A stretch of DNA of 64,000 nucleotides from positions 744,001 through 808,000 of the forward strand of contig CAWEZI010000005.1 of assembly GCA_963813525.1 (NCBI GenBank), in the 5' to 3' direction. Of this stretch, positions 50,016 through 58,505 are shown piece by piece. The position numbers and the translations under genes are program-made. The DNA comes from Bog-756 sp963813525 (lineage in GTDB: Bacteria > Actinomycetota > Acidimicrobiia > Acidimicrobiales > RAAP-2). Numbering within the stretch: the stretch's first letter is position 1; every line of letters starts with the position of its first letter. The notes beneath the pieces were generated by a model. The model was not told the DNA's origin, made no database searches, and saw nothing but the letters and a program-made list of their open reading frames with translations.

Positions 50016-51035
50016 TCAGCGCCAGCCGAGGTCCGGAGCGACGTCGCTCAAGAACGATTCCAGCACATGGGCGCAGTAGTCGACACCGAGCTGGTTGGGG
50101 ATCGTCAGCAGCAGGGTGTCGGCGGCGGCGATCGCCTCATCCTGGGCCAGTTGCTCGATGAGCTTCTCGGGCTCCGCGGCGTAGGTCTTGCCGAAGCGCG
50201 CTATGCCGCCGTCGATGACCCCAACCTGGTCCTGCGAGTTACCTTCGCGGCCGAAGTAGGTGCGGTCGAGGTCATTGACGATCGGGAAAATGCTGCGGCT
50301 CACCGACACTCGAGGCTGGCGGGCGTGGCCGGCTTCTGCCCATGCCTTGCGGAATCGCTCGATCTGCTCGGCCTGGAGCTGATGGAACGGCACGCCGGTG
50401 TCCTCGCTGATAAGTGTTGAACTCATCAGGTTCATCCCCTGCCCGGCGGCCCACTCCGCAGTCTTTCGGGTGCCCGCGCCCCACCAGATCCGCTCGCGCA
50501 GGCCGTCGGAGTGCGGCTCCACCCGGAGAAGTCCGGGTGGATTGGGGAACATCGGCCGCGGGTTCGGCTCGGCGAAGCCCTCGCCCCTGAGAACCTCGAG
50601 AAAGACCCGCGTGTGCTCGCGAGCCATGTCGGCCTGGTCGGTGCCCTCGGCTGGGACGTAGCCGAAGTAACGGTAGCCATCGATGACTTGCTCGGGGGAC
50701 CCGCGGCTTATGCCTAGCTGCAGGCGCCCGCCGGAGATCAGATCAGCGGAGCTGGCATCCTCGGCCATGTAGAGCGGGTTCTCGTAGCGCATATCGATGA
50801 CGGCGGTGCCGATCTCGATCGTGGCCGTCCTGGCGCCGACGGCCGCCAGCAGCGGAAACGGCGAAGAAAGCTGATTGGCGAAGTGATGGACCCGGAAGTA
50901 CGCCCCGTCCGCCCCAAGCTCTTCGGCGGCGACCGCCAGGTCGATGGACTGGAGCAGGGCGTCCGAAGCTGATCGGGTGTGCGAGCCAGGCGAGTCCGTC
51001 CAATGGCCGAACGATAAAAAGCCGATGCGCTTCAT
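50016..51035 (-). CDS. LLM-class flavin-dependent oxidoreductase
   Basis: A 339-residue luciferase-like TIM-barrel protein: ELGADGAYFRVHHFANQLSS, GTAVIDMRYENPLYMAEDAS, DLISGGRLQLGISRGSPEQV, ERIWWGAGTRKTAEWAAGQG. Binds FMN or F420 and acts as monooxygenase or dehydrogenase. ATG 51035 gives the normal MKRIGFLSFGHW start; the 30-residue extension to 51125 is Arg/Pro-rich and rejected. A TetR remnant lies immediately upstream and was perhaps its regulator. Confidence 0.9.
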   Translation of the reverse strand: MKRIGFLSFGHWTDSPGSHTRSASDALLQSIDLAVAAEELGADGAYFRVHHFANQLSSPFPLLAAVGARTATIEIGTAVIDMRYENPLYMAEDASSADLISGGRLQLGISRGSPEQVIDGYRYFGYVPAEGTDQADMAREHTRVFLEVLRGEGFAEPNPRPMFPNPPGLLRVEPHSDGLRERIWWGAGTRKTAEWAAGQGMNLMSSTLISEDTGVPFHQLQAEQIERFRKAWAEAGHARQPRVSVSRSIFPIVNDLDRTYFGREGNSQDQVGVIDGGIARFGKTYAAEPEKLIEQLAQDEAIAAADTLLLTIPNQLGVDYCAHVLESFLSDVAPDLGWR

Positions 51036-51084
51036 GCTGGGCAAAACATCCCTCGGGCCTCTTTTCTTCCTCGAAGCGGGTGGA

Positions 51085-51370
51085 TCACAGGGGCGAGAGG
51101 AGAGCGATGGCCGATCGTGCGACATCCTGCAAGACCGACGAGCTCACGCCTCCTTTGGCAAGACTGTCGATCCCGCGGACCACGCTCAGCAGCAAGTAAC
51201 CGAGATTGCCGTAGGCGTGATAGATGCTGCCCTTGCCCAGACCGGTGACCTCCATCAGGTCGTACGTGGACGTAGGCTGCCGAGCCCGATGCCGACTCGG
51301 TCACAATCGGGCCTTCGGACCCCGGAGGCGCAAGGGCTCGCAGGCGCACCATGGTCGGTGTCGTCATGCA
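51085..51370 (-). pseudogene. TetR-family regulator remnant with internal deletion
   Basis: A minus-strand frame ending at a TGA at 51085 reads PTSTYDLMEVTGLGKGSIYH then AYGNLGYLLLSVVRGIDSLA and GGVSSSVLQDVARSAIALLS. The first part is the recognition helix of a TetR HTH, and the last part is the family's C-terminal helix pair. About 110 residues between them are missing, joined at about AYGN/LGYLL. Upstream of the HTH the frame has an in-frame stop and the first helix is unrecognisable. The protein is non-functional. Confidence 0.7.
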
Positions 51371-51509
51371 GCCTGACAATTTGACGGCCAGAAGCAGTTC
51401 ACCAAGGTGTTCGCCTTTCTTTGCGTGACGTTCACCTTCGACGCGTAACCTGGGGTGAGCGGACGGGCGCAACTTCAACGGTCCTCACCGATGAAGCCAG
51501 GAGGAGTAG
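51371..51509. other. intergenic leader
   Basis: Spacer before the next gene. It ends in a strong ribosome site, AGGAGGAG, a few bases before ATG 51510. No operator seen. Confidence 0.4.
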
Positions 51510-52043
51510 ATGACATCCAGCAGCAGGCTGCGAGTAGCCATTTCCGACACCGCTGAGGCGCTTGAAATTGTGAAGCTCGAGGTCGAGGGAGCTACCGGAT
51601 ACCCCGTCCGGCCGGAGTTTCAAGAATCCGAGTTCGACGAACTCGTGGTAGAGCTGAGACTCGGCGTGCCTAGTTCGACTGAGCCCAACCGGATCGCTCG
51701 GGCGATCCAACGTACGTCTCGTGACATTGATGTATTGGGCGTCTGGAATGCGAAACAATCGGATCATGAGCCGGCGCCGATACCCAGTCAGCTGGTCTTC
51801 GGGGCCACCAACGACTCGATGCCAGACGTCGCCAAGCGAGCCGTGCGGGACCAGCTGGCGACGGCACAATGGCACCCGTCCACCAACACGACTCCGCGTG
51901 GCGACATCCCTCACTGGCAGTTAGCGGTACCGGTACTGCAGGCCGACGGCGAGGAGGTGGTCGCCGTGCACCGCCGGAACGGGTACTCGCTCCGCTATAC
52001 CCCGGAAGATGTCGTGGGCACATGGCTGGGATTGGCTTCCTGA
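51510..52043 (+). CDS. hypothetical protein
   Basis: A 177-residue soluble protein with an excellent AGGAGGAG ribosome site, so it is very likely expressed. N-terminal segment LRVAISDTAEALEIVKLEVE, middle RIARAIQRTSRDIDVLGVWN, C-terminal strands LAVPVLQADGEEVVAVHRRN and GYSLRYTPEDVVGTWLGL. No domain is recognised. No transmembrane segment or signal peptide. Neighbours give no clear functional link. Confidence 0.7.
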   Translation: MTSSSRLRVAISDTAEALEIVKLEVEGATGYPVRPEFQESEFDELVVELRLGVPSSTEPNRIARAIQRTSRDIDVLGVWNAKQSDHEPAPIPSQLVFGATNDSMPDVAKRAVRDQLATAQWHPSTNTTPRGDIPHWQLAVPVLQADGEEVVAVHRRNGYSLRYTPEDVVGTWLGLAS

Positions 52044-52091
52044 ACCAATAGTCGGGCAGCTTCGAGGTGGCCGAAGGTCGCGAACATCGTG

Positions 52092-52895
52092 TCAACCGGC
52101 GCCCTCGGGGTAACTCCGGATCTCGTGCAGCACCTGATCGGGCGTCTCCATCTGGGGCATGTGCCCGGTAGCCGGCAGCACTTCGAACCGCGCCCCGTGG
52201 ATGGCGGCGGCGTAGGTCCGGCCATAGGCAGCGTCGACAATCCGATCGCTGTCGCCCCACAGCACCAGGGTCGGGATGGTGATGCCGCCGAGGCGGCCGA
52301 GCAGCGACGGGTCCGCCATCGCCGGAGAGTCGACATAGATGGCCAGGGCCGCACCGTTGGCAGCCATGATTGCCTTCTGTGCATCAGGAATAGTGGCGGG
52401 ATCGACACGGAAGGGCGCCGGGTCGTGGAACGACAGCGCTTGGATCTCGGACACGGATAAGCCGGCGACGTCGGCGACGGGGTGGCCCTCCACGCCGATA
52501 CCGACCGCATCGAGGAGCACCAAGCGCCTGATGCGGTGGGACTCCAAGAGGGCCATCTCGGCTGCGATCCAGCCGCCGACCGAGTTTCCGATGACGGTCA
52601 CATCCTCGAGTCCGAGGCCGTCGAGCAGACTGACGTAGAGGGCGGCCAGCCTGGCCACCGTGTTCAATTCGTCCGGCCGGGGGGTGCCACCAAAGCCCGG
52701 ATGGGTGGGGGTGATGACCAGGCAGTCGCCCTTCTCGGCCAGTAGCTGGGCGAACCCTGCGACGGACTGTGGGCCGGCTCCTCCATGCAACACGAGGAAG
52801 GGCTGGCCCTTCCCTCGCTCTTCTACCGTCACCTCAACGGGTCCGGTGCCCGCCATGGTGAGGGTCTTGGTGGTCGATACGGGTGTCGTGGTCAT
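52092..52895 (-). CDS. alpha/beta hydrolase
   Basis: A 267-residue hydrolase. Oxyanion region PFLVLHGGAGPQSVAGFAQL, nucleophile Ser in VIGNSVGGWIAAEMA, acid Asp in VLWGDSDRIVDAAYG and His in LPATGHMPQMETPDQV. Complete triad. Second gene after a cupin gene (79-base gap), on the same strand and probably in the same transcript, under the divergent TetR. Cupin and hydrolase together suggest breakdown of a cyclic or lactone compound. Confidence 0.9.
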   Translation of the reverse strand: MTTTPVSTTKTLTMAGTGPVEVTVEERGKGQPFLVLHGGAGPQSVAGFAQLLAEKGDCLVITPTHPGFGGTPRPDELNTVARLAALYVSLLDGLGLEDVTVIGNSVGGWIAAEMALLESHRIRRLVLLDAVGIGVEGHPVADVAGLSVSEIQALSFHDPAPFRVDPATIPDAQKAIMAANGAALAIYVDSPAMADPSLLGRLGGITIPTLVLWGDSDRIVDAAYGRTYAAAIHGARFEVLPATGHMPQMETPDQVLHEIRSYPEGAG

Positions 52896-52974
52896 CTCGA
52901 TTCTCCTTGTCCCACCGTTGGTGGCTCGCTGGGCGCTCGTTTGTGGGCTCTCACCCCACGGTTGCTCGGCTGTC

Positions 52975-53430
52975 TCAGTCGGCGTAGTCGGTGGCCGGTA
53001 CGGTGGCGTAGCGGGCCATCACCTCGATGGTTGCCTCGGGCGTGAAGGGCTGACCGGCGGTCATGTCGCGAAGGTCTCGGAAGTACTGGATGTAGAGGTC
53101 CGGCGTGAACGTGTTGAGCAACACTGCGGGCTCATCGCCCGGATTGGCAAAGGTATGGGGGGCCCCGGGCGGCACCATGACCAAAGTGCCGGCCGGCGCT
53201 TCATAGGTCGTGTCTCCCACTGTGAAACGCGCAGTGCCGGAGACCACGTAGAAGCCTTCGTCGTGGCGGGCGTGGCGGTGCTGGGGCGGTCCGTCGGTGT
53301 GCGGAGGCAGGGTGATCTCCCCCACGCCCAAGCGGTGGTCGGTCGTGCTGCCGTCTTCCAGGATCCGCATACGCACGGGACCCAACTGAATGGCGTCCCC
53401 ACCATCGGGGCCGATGATCGCTACCTGCAC
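52975..53430 (-). CDS. cupin-domain protein
   Basis: A 151-residue single cupin. Motif 1 is PPQHRHARHDEGFYVVSGTA with metal-binding His residues and Glu; motif 2 is PPGAPHTFANPGDEP. Metal-dependent small-molecule binding or oxygenase/isomerase activity is expected. Divergent from a TetR gene with a perfect 26-base palindrome just upstream. Start ATG 53430 with GGAGGT upstream. Confidence 0.88.
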   Translation of the reverse strand: MQVAIIGPDGGDAIQLGPVRMRILEDGSTTDHRLGVGEITLPPHTDGPPQHRHARHDEGFYVVSGTARFTVGDTTYEAPAGTLVMVPPGAPHTFANPGDEPAVLLNTFTPDLYIQYFRDLRDMTAGQPFTPEATIEVMARYATVPATDYAD

Positions 53431-53443
53431 AGCCGGACCTCCT

Positions 53444-53515
53444 GTTCATGAGAGTTGGCTCTCATGAACAACGGTAACCCACTTCCCCTCTCCATGCAAG
53501 TAGGCTCGCATGAAG
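53444..53515. promoter_or_regulatory. TetR operator, perfect palindrome plus second site
   Basis: Arms GTTCATGAGAG (53444-53454) and CTCTCATGAAC (53459-53469) are a perfect 11-base inverted repeat around TTGG. A related half, TAGGCTCGCATGAAG, recurs at 53501-53515. It sits between the cupin and TetR starts. Confidence 0.8.
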
Positions 53516-53542
53516 AGAGGCAACCGACATTAAGGCGTACCG

Positions 53543-54148
53543 TTGGCCAATGAGGGCAGAGGTCGTACAAATCAGAAGGCGCGCACCCAGCGGGCCATCG
53601 TCGAGGCCTGCGTCGAACTCATACGGCGGCGCCAGCCCGTGACCATGCCCGAGGTGGCGAGGACGGCGATGGTTTCGGAGGCCACCGCCTACCGATACTT
53701 TCCAGACCTGGCATCGCTCCTCAGCAGGGCCCTGGCCGAGGATTGGCCCACCCCGGCCGAGGCCCTTGCTCCGGTGGCAGCCTCAAACGATCCCCTCGAG
53801 CGCGTGGCCTTTGCCACCCGCTTCCTCCTCCAGGGAGTGGCCGAACGCCAAGCAGTCGTCCGGTCGATGATCTCGGCGACCATGGTCCAGCCAGAACTTT
53901 CGGGCCGGGCCAGACCACGAATCCGTTTTGGGCTGATCGAATACGCCCTGGCCCCCTTTGTCGATGTCCTCGAAGCAGCCGATCCCGACCTTCTCCCGCA
54001 GTTGCGGCTCGACCTCGCCCTGGTGGTCAGCGCAGAAGCCTTGTTCAGTCTCACCGATCTCTGCGGCCTCAGCGTCGAAGACGCCATCAAGAGCGCGGAG
54101 AGGACTGCCACAACGCTTACGTCTGCCGCCTTTCAGCAGATCCGGTAA
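53543..54148 (+). CDS. TetR-family repressor
   Basis: A 201-residue regulator. HTH: RTQRAIVEACVELIRRRQPV, TMPEVARTAMVSEATAYRYF, PDLASLLSRA. The C-terminal domain has the long helices of TetR ligand pockets (LALVVSAEALFSLTDLCGLS). The start is TTG 53543, preceded by AAGG eight bases upstream; no in-frame ATG or GTG lies near. Likely represses the divergent cupin-hydrolase genes and possibly the LLM gene that follows it on the same strand. Confidence 0.88.
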   Translation: MANEGRGRTNQKARTQRAIVEACVELIRRRQPVTMPEVARTAMVSEATAYRYFPDLASLLSRALAEDWPTPAEALAPVAASNDPLERVAFATRFLLQGVAERQAVVRSMISATMVQPELSGRARPRIRFGLIEYALAPFVDVLEAADPDLLPQLRLDLALVVSAEALFSLTDLCGLSVEDAIKSAERTATTLTSAAFQQIR

Positions 54149-54222
54149 CTCCGTGGGCCCTCTTGCCAGAAAGTGAGGAGTTCGACCAGCTCCTGGGCGG
54201 ATTCCCATACGCTGTCCGTGTC

Positions 54223-55134
54223 GTGACCCCCAATCACAAAGTCCTCTTCGGCCTCGGACTGGAGAACGGCGTCCACCAAGTGCGTGAGATGCTCGGCCAC
54301 GCCCGGTTCGCCGACGACGCCGGTCTCGACCTTGTCAGCGTCTCCGACCATCCCTACTTCGCCGACCGCCTCGACGCCTACGCCGCCCTGGGGTTCGTTC
54401 TGGGTGCCACCGAGAACAACAACGCAGCGGTCATCATGACCAATCTGCTCAGCCGTCCCGCTCCCGTCCTTGCCCGGACCGTCACGGGACTTTCGACGAT
54501 CTCCGGCGGTCGTGTCGTTCTCGGGATGGGTGCGGGTGGGTTGTGGGAGGAAATCGTCGCACTCGGTGTTCCCCGCCTGTCGCCCGCAGCCCGGATTCGA
54601 GCGTTGGAAGAGGCCATCATGGTCGTGAGAGCGCTGTCCGGTGGCGGCGACCCGGTCACCTTCGAGGGCGAGTTCTACCGGGTCACCGAGCTGACACCGG
54701 CGAACGCACCCACGCCACCGATCTGGATCGGAGCGCTTGGCCCGAAGAACCTGGCAGTAACCGGTCGACATGCGGACGGATGGATACCGGGACATCTTGC
54801 CGATTGGCGCAGCACGATGGTTGCCGAGTCACGGCCCATCGTCGACGAGGCGGCTCTCTCGGTAGGGAGAAACCCTGCCGACGTCGACACCATCTACAAC
54901 GTGTCAGGGCGCTTTACCCGGGAACCGCTATCACAGACCCGGGACGACGAGGGCCGCTGGATGGGGGGCACCGTGACCCAGTGGGTCGAGGAACTGACTT
55001 TCGCAGTGCTCGAACGCAGAGCCGCAGCCTTCGTCTACTTGCTCCCCCCGGGCGAGAGCATCAGCGATACGACACTGAAACTCTGGGCACGCGAAGTCGT
55101 TCCCGCCGTCCGCCAAGCGATCGACGACCGCTGA
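54223..55134 (+). CDS. LLM-class F420-dependent oxidoreductase
   Basis: About 303 residues, luciferase-like fold: FGLGLENGVHQVREMLGHAR, LDLVSVSDHPYFADRLDAYA, LSTISGGRVVLGMGAGGLWE, PTPPIWIGALGPKNLAVTGR. The FGLGLENG and SDHPY motifs are typical of F420-binding members. GTG 54223 gives the normal N-terminus; the frame extends far upstream inside the TetR gene and that part is rejected. It follows the TetR gene by 74 bases and may be co-transcribed. Oxidoreductase for an unknown, possibly drug-like, substrate. Confidence 0.88.
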   Translation: MTPNHKVLFGLGLENGVHQVREMLGHARFADDAGLDLVSVSDHPYFADRLDAYAALGFVLGATENNNAAVIMTNLLSRPAPVLARTVTGLSTISGGRVVLGMGAGGLWEEIVALGVPRLSPAARIRALEEAIMVVRALSGGGDPVTFEGEFYRVTELTPANAPTPPIWIGALGPKNLAVTGRHADGWIPGHLADWRSTMVAESRPIVDEAALSVGRNPADVDTIYNVSGRFTREPLSQTRDDEGRWMGGTVTQWVEELTFAVLERRAAAFVYLLPPGESISDTTLKLWAREVVPAVRQAIDDR

Positions 55135-55236
55135 CCCGCGGACAGACCGACGCGCCGCGGAATCCCGCCGCCGGTAGACGGCCCGCCGGGCCGGCGCCCC
55201 ATCGCCTCGAGAGCGTCATTGGTAGCTTTCGTGTTA

Positions 55237-55256
55237 CGGTAACCTATCAGTTACCG
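55237..55256. promoter_or_regulatory. ArsR operator palindrome
   Basis: Arms CGGTAAC (55237-55243) and GTTACCG (55250-55256) are perfect with six central bases. It lies upstream of the ArsR-SRPBCC pair at 55399-56180, the probable autoregulatory site. Confidence 0.6.
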
Positions 55257-55398
55257 ATATGGGAGCGATGGGTGCGCTGTTACGAAACGAGTTCGACGAC
55301 ACATGGTGGCCCAGAAGCGCTGCGGACTCTCCTGAGCAACGGGGCTGGCTGGTCGGCCCGGGATTTTGAATCGCCCGTCGAATCGAACGGTCGAGCAC

Positions 55399-55728
55399 GT
55401 GCCTCACGCTGACATCTCCGGCGACCCCTTCGGGGCTCTGGGTGATCCCAATCGGCGCGAGATCCTGCGTCTGCTGAGTGACAGCGACAAGCCGGTCCAA
55501 GAGATCGCCGACGCCATGTCCATCAGCCGGCCGGCTGTCTCTCGCCACCTCCGCCTGTTGAAGGACGCCGGAATGGTGGCCGAGCAAGCCGAGGGAACCC
55601 GCCGGATCTACCATCTCCAAGAGCAGGGGATGTACGCAGTCCAGGCCTATCTGGAGGGCGTCTGGGGCGAAGCCGCGGCGCGGTTCCGTTTGTTCGGCGA
55701 GAACTCCGACGAGCGGTCGAGCCGATGA
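55399..55728 (+). CDS. ArsR-family winged-helix repressor
   Basis: About 109 residues. HTH: FGALGDPNRREILRLLSDSD, VQEIADAMSISRPAVSRHLR, wing EGTRRIYHL. No metal-binding Cys box. GTG 55399 is chosen; in-frame GTG 55390 and TTG 55366 are alternatives and none has a good ribosome site. The stop overlaps the ATG of the SRPBCC gene (ATGA). This is a second ArsR-AHSA1 unit in the window, distinct in sequence from the pair at 639-1435. Confidence 0.88.
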   Translation: MPHADISGDPFGALGDPNRREILRLLSDSDKPVQEIADAMSISRPAVSRHLRLLKDAGMVAEQAEGTRRIYHLQEQGMYAVQAYLEGVWGEAAARFRLFGENSDERSSR

Positions 55729-56180
55729 GTGAGCCGCTGAAGTTGTCCTTCGACGTCGCCTGCTCCCCCGAGCACGCGTTCATGGTGTGGACGTCGAGGA
55801 TCAGCGCTTGGTGGCCGTCTGACCACACCGTGAGCGGGCAGTCCGATCTTGAGATCGTCCTGGAGAGTGGCGTCGGGGGACGGATCTATGAACGAACACC
55901 GGAAGGTGTCGAGCATGACTGGGGCGAGGTGACGATCTGGGAACCGCCGTCGAGGTTGGCCTACCAGTGGCATCTGTGTCAGAACCGTGCAGACGCCACC
56001 GAAGTAGAGATCCGTTTCATTGCCCAGGGAGTCGCTGCTACCCGCGTCGAGATCGAGCACCGCGGCTGGGAACGATTGGGAGCGGCGGGCGAGGAGCGGC
56101 GTGCCCGGAATCGGGGCGGCTGGGAGGCATTGCTGCCGCACTTCCGGGCCGCTATCGAGAAAGGAGCCGGCGAGTGGTAG
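55725..56180 (+). CDS. SRPBCC (AHSA1-like) domain protein
   Basis: A 151-residue ligand-binding protein: LSFDVACSPEHAFMVWTSRI, then ISAWWPSDHTVSG, EHDWGEVTIWEPPSRLAYQW and a C-terminal helix (WEALLPHFRAAIEKGA). Coupled to the ArsR gene by ATGA. The AHSA1-like protein may bind the same ligand as, or protect from, the compound sensed by the ArsR protein. Its 3' end overlaps the next gene by seven bases. Confidence 0.9.
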   Translation: MSEPLKLSFDVACSPEHAFMVWTSRISAWWPSDHTVSGQSDLEIVLESGVGGRIYERTPEGVEHDWGEVTIWEPPSRLAYQWHLCQNRADATEVEIRFIAQGVAATRVEIEHRGWERLGAAGEERRARNRGGWEALLPHFRAAIEKGAGEW

Positions 56181-56575
56181 GAGGAACCAAGGAGGATCCA
56201 TGGACGCTCAAGACCCCGCCGGGCACCTCGGACTACACCATGTACAAAGACGAGCAGGCCGATCCACCGGCCCTGGTCTGTCGCGTGGGTTCGACCACGC
56301 TCAAGTACCACTTGCAGGCGATCGATGATCTCCATGCCTGGCTGGTCGAGCAAGGCGACTGGGTCGTGCTGGGCGCAGCCGACGAGAAGAAGCCGGCGAC
56401 GCCGGGCACCGTTGAGGCGTGGGGACGGTCACCGGAGAACCCGGTCGGTGGTTGGTACGGACTCCGTAACGGCTATCGCGGCCGGTTCGGGATGTACCTT
56501 CCGCCGCTCTTGGAGGAACTCGGCCTAGCCGAAGTCACCCACCAACCGCGCAACAACTCGATGCGAGCGGTCTGA
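56174..56575 (+). CDS. conserved hypothetical (DUF6855-like) protein
   Basis: A 133-residue protein: KEDPWTLKTPPGTSDYTMYK, DEQADPPALVCRVGSTTLKY, GTVEAWGRSPENPVGGWYGL, NGYRGRFGMYLPPLLEELGL and NPRNN-like end. I recognise the motif set as a small actinobacterial family with no assigned function. GTG 56174 overlaps the SRPBCC stop (GTGGTAG); an AGGAGG lies after this start, so a later start is also conceivable. Likely third gene of the ArsR operon. Confidence 0.75.
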   Translation: MVGGTKEDPWTLKTPPGTSDYTMYKDEQADPPALVCRVGSTTLKYHLQAIDDLHAWLVEQGDWVVLGAADEKKPATPGTVEAWGRSPENPVGGWYGLRNGYRGRFGMYLPPLLEELGLAEVTHQPRNNSMRAV

Positions 56576-56641
56576 GTTGGAGGCACGGACCGTCTCGCGT
56601 CCAGACCCAATCAAAGCTGACCAAAACAGAGGGAGATGACC

Positions 56642-56947
56642 ATGACGGTCAACAAGATAATCCGATACAGGACGAGGCCGGACACTGCTGACGAGAACGA
56701 GCGCCTGATTCGCGAGGTGTTCGCTGAGTTGTCTGCTCAGAGCCCGGACGGCTTGCGGTATGGTGTTTTTCGCCTCGAAGACGGGGTCAGCTTTGTACAT
56801 GTGGCCATGCTCGACGGGGAGGAGAACCCACTGTCGACATCGGCTGCGTTCGGCCAGTTCCAATCCGGTATCAAGGATCGCTGCGTCGAAGGACCGGTGC
56901 CCTCTGACGCAACCGTCATTGGTAACTACCAACTACTCCCCGACTAA
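56642..56947 (+). CDS. small hypothetical protein (ABM-like)
   Basis: About 101 residues: TVNKIIRYRTRPDTADENER, LIREVFAELSAQSPDGLRYG, VFRLEDGVSFVHVAMLDGEE. The alternating pattern resembles dimeric alpha-beta barrel (ABM/ferredoxin-like) proteins. ATG 56642 is favoured over 56636 because AGGGAG is spaced correctly. Lies on the plus strand 66 bases after the previous gene. Function unknown. Confidence 0.65.
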   Translation: MTVNKIIRYRTRPDTADENERLIREVFAELSAQSPDGLRYGVFRLEDGVSFVHVAMLDGEENPLSTSAAFGQFQSGIKDRCVEGPVPSDATVIGNYQLLPD

Positions 56948-57006
56948 TCGACGCTCGGCGGTTCTTCAGGATTCGGGTCTTGATGATGCCCGCATCGTCC
57001 AGCCAA

Positions 57007-57372
57007 CTACCACTCGACGCCGGTGGAGACGCAGAACTCGTTGTGCTCGGGATCTGACATTCTTACCCATCGGGTCCCCCCGAAGCTCTGGATGTCTTCG
57101 TCGATGCGATCAGCACCGAGTCCCTGCAACCGTCTGATCTCGGCTTCGAGGTCGGCCACCACGATGTCGAGGTGCATGCGGTTCTTGCCGGCTTTGGGTT
57201 CGGGTACGCCCTGAAGGAGGAGCGGTGACGCGATCCCCTCTTTGGGAACGAGCACAGCCAGATTGGCGTCCGTGTAGTAGTCGCGATAGTCGAGCGCCTC
57301 GCGCCAGAACTTGGCGAGCCTCTTTGGCTCGGCACAGTCGAGCACCAGCTCCACCCTTGCCTTGTGTCCCAT
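57007..57372 (-). CDS. VOC-fold (glyoxalase/bleomycin-resistance type) protein
   Basis: A 121-residue VOC protein: ARVELVLDCAEPKRLAKFWR, LDYRDYYTDANLAVLVPKEG, NRMHLDIVVADLEAEIRRLQ and WVRMSDPEHNEFCVS. One vicinal-oxygen-chelate module with His and Glu metal ligands at the usual places. It could act as an isomerase/dioxygenase-like enzyme or drug-binding protein. ATG 57372 with GAGGAACG upstream. Confidence 0.87.
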   Translation of the reverse strand: MGHKARVELVLDCAEPKRLAKFWREALDYRDYYTDANLAVLVPKEGIASPLLLQGVPEPKAGKNRMHLDIVVADLEAEIRRLQGLGADRIDEDIQSFGGTRWVRMSDPEHNEFCVSTGVEW

Positions 57373-57503
57373 AGCGTTCCTCCGTGTCGGAATATCGCTC
57401 GGTCGGCGGCGATAAGCATACGGGGACAGCTAAGAAGCGCGAAGCGTCGAGGGCGGTACTGGATCGCGGGGCCGGATGAGCGGCTATGGGGCGAGTGTCG
57501 CTA

Positions 57504-57689
57504 TCAGACCAGTTCGTCTTTGAGGTTGGTCTTGAGCCAAGTGCGCAGTTCGGCGTTGTCCTCATGACCGTGTACAGCGGAGGCGTGCTGGGCGGCGGCG
57601 ACGATGACTTCGTCCTCCTCCCCGGCTATCGTCAGCGTGCATCCGTTCTCGCTCGGAAAGTCTCGGCAATCTGCCACTTTTCGACTCAT
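57504..57689 (-). CDS. DUF1059 domain protein
   Basis: A 61-residue protein: VADCRDFPSENGCTLTIAGE, EDEVIVAAAQHASAVHGHED. This is the full-length DUF1059 family layout (two Cys and a conserved AAAxHAxxxHGH segment). Function unknown. GGGAGAG lies upstream of ATG 57689. Confidence 0.8.
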   Translation of the reverse strand: MSRKVADCRDFPSENGCTLTIAGEEDEVIVAAAQHASAVHGHEDNAELRTWLKTNLKDELV

Positions 57690-57758
57690 GAAGCTCTCCC
57701 TTCGGTTTTGGTTGTGGACTAATCAATGTGGTCGATCGGCGTCTACGCAGGTATGTTG

Positions 57759-58097
57759 CTAGCCCTTGACGTAGGAGAATTTCTCAGTGATCCGGTCGTG
57801 GCTGACCTTGAACAAGTCGATCCCACGGACGTGTCCATCGGCCCAGCTGTAACGCCACCTCTGGATCACCCGGTCCCCCGAACCAAAGGTCTCTTCCGGT
57901 TCGAACCTCGATGACGGGTCATCAAAGATGGCCTTCCAAGCTTGGCGGATCTCGTTAGGCCCAACGTGTCGAGCACCGTCTGGTGCGGGGCCGGTGGCAT
58001 CGAAGACGCAATTGTCACTGAGGAACGAGATAGCGGTATCGAGGTCGTGTCCGGCCCACGCCGCGCCGAAGGCTTCAACCAGCTCAAGGGGCTCCAT
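57759..58097 (-). CDS. SnoaL-like/NTF2-fold protein
   Basis: About 112 residues: LVEAFGAAWAGHDLDTAISF, LSDNCVFDATGPAPDGARHV and a final DLFKVSHDRITEKFSYVKG. NTF2-fold polyketide cyclase-like pattern with the trailing Lys-Gly. ATG 58097 begins five bases after the stop of the cupin gene, so the two are co-transcribed. Possibly binds or converts the same small molecule as the cupin. Confidence 0.85.
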   Translation of the reverse strand: MEPLELVEAFGAAWAGHDLDTAISFLSDNCVFDATGPAPDGARHVGPNEIRQAWKAIFDDPSSRFEPEETFGSGDRVIQRWRYSWADGHVRGIDLFKVSHDRITEKFSYVKG

Positions 58098-58102
58098 CAC
58101 CG

Positions 58103-58459
58103 CTACCGTGCGTAGTTGCTCGCCCCGAACCAATCGACCGCGAGCACCGGCTCGTCACCGAGCACCCAGGCGTCGTGTCCGCTCGGCAACGACGTGACGT
58201 CGCCGGGCCCGGCGACGAACTCAGTCCCGTCGTCCATCAAGATGGCCAGTCGTCCCGACACGTGGTACTGGAAGTGTGGGGCGGTGCAGCTGTCTGTGCC
58301 GGCGATGGGTTGCAGGTCCTTTGACCACCGCCAACCGGGTCGAAACACCAGCCGGCCGATCTCGACGCCCCCCACCTTGAGGATCTCGGCCCGACCGTTG
58401 GGAAACGCGCGCACTTCGTCGGGCTGCTCGAAGCTGCGATGCTCGGTGGTTTGAGCCAT
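58103..58459 (-). CDS. cupin-domain protein
   Basis: A 118-residue single cupin: EILKVGGVEIGRLVFRPGWR, HFQYHVSGRLAILMDDGTEF, AGPGDVTSLPSGHDAWVLGD. The first His motif is reduced (HFQYHVSG) and the second retains GHDAW, so metal binding is uncertain. Divergent from a TetR gene with a palindrome overlapping its promoter. First gene of a two-gene unit with the NTF2-fold protein. Confidence 0.85.
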   Translation of the reverse strand: MAQTTEHRSFEQPDEVRAFPNGRAEILKVGGVEIGRLVFRPGWRWSKDLQPIAGTDSCTAPHFQYHVSGRLAILMDDGTEFVAGPGDVTSLPSGHDAWVLGDEPVLAVDWFGASNYAR

Positions 58460-58505
58460 GCCGCCTCCTTCGGCCCTCGACGGAGGGCATCACATACACT
58501 CTTAT

